26,329 nt of DNA, from positions 1-26,329 of the forward strand of contig JBJEDU010000027.1 of the NCBI GenBank assembly GCA_051872395.1. The letters are read 5' to 3'. The DNA comes from JBJEDU01 sp051872395 (lineage in GTDB: Bacteria; Bacillota_I; Bacilli_A; RFN20; CAG-826). The position numbers and the translations under genes are program-made. A model generated the notes under the pieces. That model ran no database searches. It was not told the DNA's origin and saw only the letters and a list, made by a program, of their open reading frames with translations. This document shows, in pieces, positions 22,258 through 26,329 of the stretch; positions within the stretch are counted from its first letter, which is position 1, and every line of letters begins with the position of its first letter.

Positions 22258-23646
22258 TTACCCAATTAAGAAGTCTTCTTCTACTAAGTTGTAGTGAAGC
22301 TTCTCTTCAATATCCATATTTTTTTGGAATACTTGGAACATCGTAATTGGACCAAGCCTTCCTAAAAACATTAATAAGCAAATGATGATTTTAGTTCCTG
22401 CTCCAATCGAAGTAGTAATTCCAGTTGAAAGTCCAACCGTGCCAAAAGCACTGAATACTTCAAATATAATTGCTCCTCGATCAGTAATGTTTGGATTATT
22501 CCATTCAAATCCAACAATCGCTAAATATGAAATCATCAAAACAGCAAGAGCAATTAAAAGTAAAGACATCGCTTTCAAAACCATTTTTGATGAATATGAT
22601 CTTTTAAAGGCTGATACTTGTTTTCCTCTTAAATATTTATACATTGCTAATCCAATAAGGAACGCAGTAGTGGTTTTAATTCCACCAGCAGTGGAAAGAG
22701 GAGAACCACCAATAAACATTAATAGACAACTAATGACTCTGCCGCTGACAGACAAGTTCGCTTGGTTATAAACAGAAAAACCAGCAGTACGACAAGTAAC
22801 AGATTGAAATAAAGCATCTAAGAATGACATCTTATTATAAGGTTTAAATCCTTCACTGAGTAAAAATGCTAAAGTTCCAAAGACTAATAAAAACGCTGTT
22901 GTGCTTAAAACAATTTTTGTAAATGTAGTGTATTGTTTTGGATTTTTCTTAAATGAGAATACTTCGATGATAACTAAAAATGATAAACCACCTAAAACAA
23001 TAAGAATCATCGTCACGATTTGTAAATAAATATATGCCCAATTTTCCATGCTATCAATGAGGGCATTTCCCATTCCTTTTGTTAAACTAACATTGCCAAT
23101 AATATCAAATCCAGCATTATTAAATGAGGAAATTGAATGGAAAATTGAAGTCCAAATAGCAGATAATACATCGTTTTTATACATTGATAAGAAAGCAGGT
23201 AAACATAATAAAAACCCAACAAATTCAACAGTGAGTGAGATGATGATTATCTTTCTAACAAACTTAATCATATCTCCCAAAGAATTTGCATTGACTGCTT
23301 TGGCTAAAAATAAACGATCTTTAAATTGTATTTTCTTTCTTACAAGTGTAATTAAGAAGGTTAAAATTGTAATGAACCCTAAACCACCGATTTGAATCAT
23401 GATTAACATCACTAATTCACCAAAGAAAGTAAACTGTTCACCAATTCCATCTTCATAAACATTCAATCCAGTCACACAGGTTGCGGAGGTTGAAGAAAAT
23501 AAATTATCTAAGAAACTTCCCCATTTACCATCAGTGTTAGAGAAAGGGCAACATAAAAGAAATGTTCCGATAAGGATGATTATTGCAAAGCTCATGACAA
23601 CCAATAATATTGGTGAATTAATTTTTCTTTCTTTAACTTTAATCAT
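22258..23646 (-). CDS. ktrB: Potassium uptake channel/transporter KtrB (TrkH family)
   Basis: 462 aa, the usual length. Four membrane-pore-membrane repeats carry filter segments with the conserved glycines: CVTGL (Gly60), NNAGF (Gly179), CRTAGF (Gly289) and FGTVGL (Gly405). The intramembrane gate region GGSPLSTAGGIKT lies at 313-325. It imports K+ (usually with Na+) and needs the KtrA ring encoded behind it. There is no Shine-Dalgarno sequence before the ATG, and the predicted transcript start is only about 15 nt upstream, so the mRNA has a very short leader with no room for a ydaO-type c-di-AMP riboswitch. KtrB versus TrkH naming rests on size and the adjacent single-RCK-unit KtrA. Confidence 0.92.
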   Translation of the reverse strand: MIKVKERKINSPILLVVMSFAIIILIGTFLLCCPFSNTDGKWGSFLDNLFSSTSATCVTGLNVYEDGIGEQFTFFGELVMLIMIQIGGLGFITILTFLITLVRKKIQFKDRLFLAKAVNANSLGDMIKFVRKIIIISLTVEFVGFLLCLPAFLSMYKNDVLSAIWTSIFHSISSFNNAGFDIIGNVSLTKGMGNALIDSMENWAYIYLQIVTMILIVLGGLSFLVIIEVFSFKKNPKQYTTFTKIVLSTTAFLLVFGTLAFLLSEGFKPYNKMSFLDALFQSVTCRTAGFSVYNQANLSVSGRVISCLLMFIGGSPLSTAGGIKTTTAFLIGLAMYKYLRGKQVSAFKRSYSSKMVLKAMSLLLIALAVLMISYLAIVGFEWNNPNITDRGAIIFEVFSAFGTVGLSTGITTSIGAGTKIIICLLMFLGRLGPITMFQVFQKNMDIEEKLHYNLVEEDFLIG

Positions 23647-23667
23647 AACGGTTTATTCGTTGCGCTC

Positions 23668-23700
23668 ATTATATACCACACTTTTTTTATTGTCTATCAA
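23668..23700 (-). promoter_or_regulatory. Promoter of ktrBA
   Basis: On the minus strand a perfect TATAAT (23668-23673) is extended by TG one base upstream. A TTGATA (23695-23700) lies 21 bp away, too far for a good -35. The extended -10 probably does most of the work. It ends 21 bp before the ktrB ATG. Confidence 0.6.
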
Positions 23701-23759
23701 TTATGGTGCCATAAAAATTAAAGAATTCAAAAAATATTATCTTTGATAAAAAATAATGC

Positions 23760-23789
23760 TTGCATACATATACAAAAATATAGTATATT
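23760..23789 (+). promoter_or_regulatory. Promoter of the rplK-rplA operon
   Basis: TTGCAT (23760-23765) and TATATT (23784-23789) are spaced by 18 bp. It lies upstream of a leader of about 118 nt that contains two hairpins, and is divergent from ktrBA. Confidence 0.6.
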
Positions 23790-23798
23790 AATCAAGCA

Positions 23799-23829
23799 TA
23801 TCGTTTTGCGCTCGCGAGTGCATACGATA
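23799..23829 (+). ncRNA. Leader hairpin 1 upstream of rplK
   Basis: TATCGT (23799-23804) pairs with ACGATA (23824-23829). Inside, TGCGCT and AGTGCA pair around a CGCG loop. It is the first structured element of the rplK leader. No T-run follows, so it is not a terminator. Function unknown; it may stabilise the RNA or fold with the L1-like site. Confidence 0.5.
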
Positions 23830-23844
23830 GTAAGAAAAAATTGT

Positions 23845-23879
23845 TCGTGGGAGAATGGCGATGAATTCATTAACCACGA
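23845..23879 (+). promoter_or_regulatory. L1-binding-site-like ribosomal protein leader
   Basis: TCGTGG (23845-23850) pairs with CCACGA (23874-23879). The internal bases GAG next to the left arm and GATGA in the asymmetrical loop match the known L1 target in 23S rRNA and in L1-operon mRNAs (GUGG-GAG ... GAUGA ... CCAC). Excess L1 would bind here and repress translation of rplK-rplA. The pairing is seen in the sequence; the identity as an L1 site rests on motif resemblance. Confidence 0.6.
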
Positions 23880-23913
23880 CACTGACAAATCTAAATACAG
23901 GAGGAAAAGTCAC

Positions 23914-24327
23914 GTGAGTAAAAAAATCGCAAAAGTAGTGAAAATGGAACTCCCTGGTGGTGACGCAAAACCAGGACCAAAACTCGCTTCTGCTGGTGTT
24001 AACATGGCAAAGTTTTGTACCGACTTTAATGCTAAGACTGCAGATAGACGTGGTGAGGTAGTCCCAGTTATTATCACTGCATATGAAGACAAATCTTATG
24101 ATTTCGTCATCAAAACCTCCCCAGTAGCAGGTAAATTATTGAAAGCTGCTGGAATTAGCAAAGGCGCTGCTAATTCAAAGACCACAAAAGTTGGTCATAT
24201 CACCCGCGCCCAACTCAAAGAAATCGCAGAATACAAGATGCCAGATCTTAACTGCAACGATGTTGAAGCTGCGATGAAAGTTGTTGAAGGCACAGCCCGT
24301 AATATGGGTATTGTTGTCGATGATTAA
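23914..24327 (+). CDS. rplK: 50S ribosomal protein L11, with shortened proline loop
   Basis: 137 aa from the GTG at 23914, which has AGGAGG 9 nt upstream and restores the family's SKKIAKVVKMEL start; the frame is open further upstream but lies in the leader RNA. The C-terminal rRNA-binding domain is canonical (KMPDLNCNDVEAAMKVVEGT, ARNMGI). The N-terminal domain is not: the usual NPAPPVGPALGQAGVN segment reads KPGPKLASAGVN (residues 19-30), four residues shorter and lacking the conserved PPVGPALG. That loop helps factor-dependent GTPase activation and contacts thiopeptide antibiotics. L11 sits at the GTPase-associated centre of the 50S subunit. rplA follows after 11 nt. Confidence 0.95.
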   Translation: MSKKIAKVVKMELPGGDAKPGPKLASAGVNMAKFCTDFNAKTADRRGEVVPVIITAYEDKSYDFVIKTSPVAGKLLKAAGISKGAANSKTTKVGHITRAQLKEIAEYKMPDLNCNDVEAAMKVVEGTARNMGIVVDD

Positions 24328-24338
24328 GGAGGTAAGCT

Positions 24339-25013
24339 ATGAAAAGAAGTAAAAAATATCGTGCTGCTCTTGAATTAGTTGAAAGTGGCAAAATTTACAC
24401 TCTTGAAGAAGCTTGCGAATTAGTCAAGAAAACTTCAACAGTCAAATTCGATGCGACCATTGATGTTTCATTCAATTTAAACGTCGATCCAAAACAAGCT
24501 GATCAACAAATCAGAGGAACAATTATTCTTCCTCATGGAAATGGTAAAACCAAAAAAGTTTTAGCAATTACCGATAAAGTTGAAGAAGCAAAAAATGCTG
24601 GCGCTGATTATTTCGGTGGTAAAGAAATGCTTGAAAAAATCCAAAAAGAAAACTGGTTTGATTTCGATGTTATCGTTGCTACTCCAAATATGATGGGCGA
24701 AATTGGTAAATTAGGTAGATTATTAGGTCCTAAAGGCTTAATGCCTAACCCAAAAACTGGCACAGTCAGCATGGATATTGTAAAAGCAATTCATGAAATT
24801 AAAGCTGGTAAAGTCGAATACCGTGTTGATAAAGAAGGCAATATGCATGTCTCTATCGCTCGTGTTTCATTCGATACAGAAAAAGTTATCGAAAACTTGA
24901 AAGTTCTTACCGATGCAGTGTTAAGAGCACGTCCAGCTTCAGTAAAAGGTACTTACATTGTCAATTCAGTCCTACATACGACTATGGGACCATCAATTAA
25001 ATTCGCTGCATAA
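24339..25013 (+). CDS. rplA: 50S ribosomal protein L1
   Basis: 224 aa, close to the usual ~230. It binds 23S rRNA at the L1 stalk beside the E site and represses its own operon. It has the family hallmarks: TVKFDATIDVSFNLNVDPKQ at the start, RGTIILPHGNGK, GRLLGPKGLMPNPKTGTV in the middle, and the closing GTYIVNSVLHTTMGPSIK. AAGGAGG precedes the ATG by 6 nt. It follows rplK closely, in the common rplKA order. Confidence 0.97.
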   Translation: MKRSKKYRAALELVESGKIYTLEEACELVKKTSTVKFDATIDVSFNLNVDPKQADQQIRGTIILPHGNGKTKKVLAITDKVEEAKNAGADYFGGKEMLEKIQKENWFDFDVIVATPNMMGEIGKLGRLLGPKGLMPNPKTGTVSMDIVKAIHEIKAGKVEYRVDKEGNMHVSIARVSFDTEKVIENLKVLTDAVLRARPASVKGTYIVNSVLHTTMGPSIKFAA

Positions 25014-25039
25014 TTTTTAGTCGTAAAAAATTAGATTCT

Positions 25040-25127
25040 AATATACCTGAGACAGTAACGGACACGTAGTCTTAATTATGTTACCGAGGCATTATTATAT
25101 AACCCACTCGTATATTGGAGCCTCAAA
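25040..25127 (+). ncRNA. Ribosomal protein L10 leader RNA
   Basis: The 140-nt gap before rplJ holds the typical L10-leader elements: CCTGAGACAGTAACGG (25046-25061), a matching GTTACCGAGGC (25080-25090), and GCCTC (25120-25124), which pairs with GAGGC. GTAAC/GTTAC forms the second helix. Such leaders bind the L10-(L12)4 complex and lower rplJL expression when it is in excess. No T-run terminator follows, so control is probably at translation or by other means. Confidence 0.75.
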
Positions 25128-25153
25128 AAGCAAAAAGAAAAGGAGGTAGAACT

Positions 25154-25639
25154 ATGAATAAACAAGTCTTAGAAGCTAAGAAAGAAGTAGTTAATGAGAT
25201 TGTTAGCAAAGCTAAAAGCAATAAATCTTTAATTGTTGTTGAATATCGTGGTTTAACCGTTAGCCAACTTCAAGAATTAAGACGTGCTTTAAGAAGCGAA
25301 AATGCATCAATGTTTGTTTATAAAAACTCTCTTGTCACTCGCGCTATCGAAGAACTCGGTTATACTGAACTCGATTCATTATTAACTGGACCTAATGCTT
25401 TCGTCTTCTCTGAAGATGAAATCAAAGGTGCTAAAGTCGTTAGTAAATATGCGAAAAAATATGGCGCTACACTTAACGTTAAAGGTGGTGTCATGGAAGG
25501 ACAATTTGTTGATGCCAAAACATTAGCTCAATTAGCAAAACTTCCAGGAAAAGATGGACTCGTTTCTATGTTCTTATCGTGCTTACAAGCACCTATTCGT
25601 CAATTTGCTTGCGCTGTTCAAGCAATTGCGGACAAATAA
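25154..25639 (+). CDS. rplJ: 50S ribosomal protein L10
   Basis: 161 aa from the ATG at 25154 (AGGAGG 7 nt upstream); an in-frame TTG at 25115 lies within the leader RNA and is rejected. It has the family blocks: SLIVVEYRGLTVSQLQELRR, MFVYKNSLVTRAIEE and GPNAFVFSEDE, then a C-terminal helical region that binds L7/L12 dimers. It anchors the stalk that recruits translation factors. rplL follows after 26 nt. Confidence 0.96.
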   Translation: MNKQVLEAKKEVVNEIVSKAKSNKSLIVVEYRGLTVSQLQELRRALRSENASMFVYKNSLVTRAIEELGYTELDSLLTGPNAFVFSEDEIKGAKVVSKYAKKYGATLNVKGGVMEGQFVDAKTLAQLAKLPGKDGLVSMFLSCLQAPIRQFACAVQAIADK

Positions 25640-25665
25640 TAGCCAATTATTAGGAGGAAAAAATC

Positions 25666-26040
25666 ATGGCAAAATTAACAAAAGAAGAAATCGTTGCTTC
25701 CTTAAAGGAATATACGGTTGTTGAATTAAACGAATTAGTCAAATTAGTTGAAGAAGAATTCGGTGTTACTGCTGCGGCCCCTGTCGCTGTTGCTGCTCCT
25801 GCTGAAGAAGAAGCAGTCCAACAAGGACCAACTGAAGTTAACTTAATCTTAAAAGCTGTTGGTGGACAAAAAGTTCAAGTCATTAAAGCTGTTCAAGCCA
25901 TTACTGGTTTAGGCTTAATGGATGCTAAGAAATTAGTTGATGCTGTTCCAGCAACCATCAAAGAAAAGATTTCTCCAGTCGAAGCTGAAGAACACAAAAA
26001 AGCACTCACCGCTGTCGGTGCTGAAGTTGAAGTTAAATAA
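25666..26040 (+). CDS. rplL: 50S ribosomal protein L7/L12
   Basis: 124 aa. The N-terminal dimerisation helix (ASLKEYTVVELNELVKLVEE) is followed by an Ala/Pro/Val/Glu hinge (about 36-52) and the C-terminal factor-binding domain with KVQVIKAVQAITGLGLMDAK and LVDAVPATIKE. The usual EFDVVLK strand reads EVNLILK, a mild variation. AGGAGG is 8 nt upstream. The gene is followed 28 nt later by the methyltransferase gene. Confidence 0.96.
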   Translation: MAKLTKEEIVASLKEYTVVELNELVKLVEEEFGVTAAAPVAVAAPAEEEAVQQGPTEVNLILKAVGGQKVQVIKAVQAITGLGLMDAKKLVDAVPATIKEKISPVEAEEHKKALTAVGAEVEVK

Positions 26041-26068
26041 TTTAACTTTAATTTATTAGGAAAATTAA

Positions 26069-26329
26069 ATGGCTCATTATTTTGATAACGATCCTTCCGT
26101 TGCGTCTAAAATGAGGAAGATTGATTTTGAAATATATGATAAACATTTAACTTTTTATTCAGATAACGGAGTATTTTCCAAAAATAGTATAGATGAAGGG
26201 ACTAGGGCTTTTTTGAAGGTCCTAATCCCTCTTCAACTACAAGGAAAGATACTAGATTTGGGATGTGGATATGGTGTTATTGGCTTGACACTTGCATCTT
26301 TTAACCCAAATTTATTCGTCACACTTGCA
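26069..26329 (+). CDS. rsmC: Class I rRNA methyltransferase, RsmC/YbxB-like (3' end outside window)
   Basis: The first 87 residues are visible and the frame is open to the window's end. The ATG at 26069 has TTAGGAAAA upstream. The start MAHYFDNDPSV and the segment LTFYSDNGVFSKNSIDEGTR are characteristic of the RsmC/YbxB group. LDLGCGYGVIG (about 71-81) is SAM motif I. Family members methylate a guanine N2 in 16S rRNA (G1207 in E. coli). Its position after rplL, where Bacillus has ybxB before rpoB, supports the call. The catalytic NPP motif lies beyond the window. Confidence 0.85.
   Translation, partial: MAHYFDNDPSVASKMRKIDFEIYDKHLTFYSDNGVFSKNSIDEGTRAFLKVLIPLQLQGKILDLGCGYGVIGLTLASFNPNLFVTLA

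Noticed and set aside
22382..23395. Plus-strand reading frames of 129 and 115 codons inside ktrB
   Set aside because: They are antisense to a well-conserved KtrB, lack ribosome sites, and show no recognisable protein features.
23647..23760. A ydaO-type c-di-AMP riboswitch before ktrBA
   Set aside because: The promoter is 21 bp from the start codon, leaving no room, and no long structured leader motif is visible.
25115..25153. Extended L10 start at the TTG at 25115
   Set aside because: It lies within the L10 leader RNA and would precede the AGGAGG that serves the ATG at 25154.
1..26329. Mollicutes-type code with TGA read as tryptophan
   Set aside because: TGA ends the Nudix gene (6877-6879) and the first GH43 gene (14922-14924) at sensible family lengths, and the second overlaps the next ATG. 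Tryptophans are encoded by TGG throughout. Other stops are TAA or TAG, as expected at low GC.

Overview
The window is AT-rich and reads with the standard bacterial code: most genes stop at TAA or TAG, and TGA acts as a stop at the end of the Nudix gene and of the first GH43 gene. Strong AGGAGG ribosome sites, Gram-positive lipoprotein signals, Rho-independent terminators and the rpmG-secE-nusG / rplKAJL gene order point to a low-GC Bacillota (Bacilli/Erysipelotrichia-like, probably a gut or other anaerobic glycan fermenter). The species cannot be named from the sequence.

From 1 to about 19.4 kb lies a plant-polysaccharide utilisation locus, most likely for arabinoxylan or a related acetylated hemicellulose. 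At the left are the 3' part of a large modular surface protein (1-2094) and a secreted SASA-type carbohydrate esterase with a CBM9-like tail (2099-3901). They end at two strong hairpins. A short two-gene island follows on the minus strand: a RhuM-Fic/Doc protein and an HTH-flavodoxin-fold fusion (4082-5787). It splits the glycan genes. Next on the minus strand come aldose epimerase, Nudix hydrolase, a cytoplasmic clan GH-A glycosidase and an AraC regulator (5973-9421). Divergent from AraC is a long plus-strand operon (9562-19364): sugar-binding lipoprotein, two ABC permeases, a cytoplasmic GH43-family enzyme, a 36-residue membrane peptide, a CBM9/modular lipoprotein, and a surface GH43-family lipoprotein. 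The inferred logic is surface de-acetylation and trimming, import by the ABC system (its ATPase is not in the window), then cytoplasmic hydrolysis and mutarotation under AraC control.

From 19.4 kb to the end is the housekeeping translation/transcription block: rpmG-secE-nusG, then rplK-rplA-rplJ-rplL and the start of an rsmC-like methyltransferase. Between nusG and rplK, on the opposite strand, sit a Ktr-type potassium channel/transporter pair and an HTH membrane protein with a poly-Asp linker. The ribosomal genes carry two recognisable autoregulatory leaders: an L1-site-like hairpin before rplK and an L10 leader before rplJ. L11 lacks four residues of its normally invariant proline-rich loop.

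The observations most worth a second look are a repeated ~175-190 residue module shared by two surface proteins at opposite ends of the glycan locus, the 36-aa membrane peptide inside the transporter operon, the HTH-flavodoxin/RhuM-Fic pair, and the L11 loop deletion. I see no tRNA, rRNA, CRISPR array, insertion sequence or replication origin. No gene-free stretch exceeds 300 bases.
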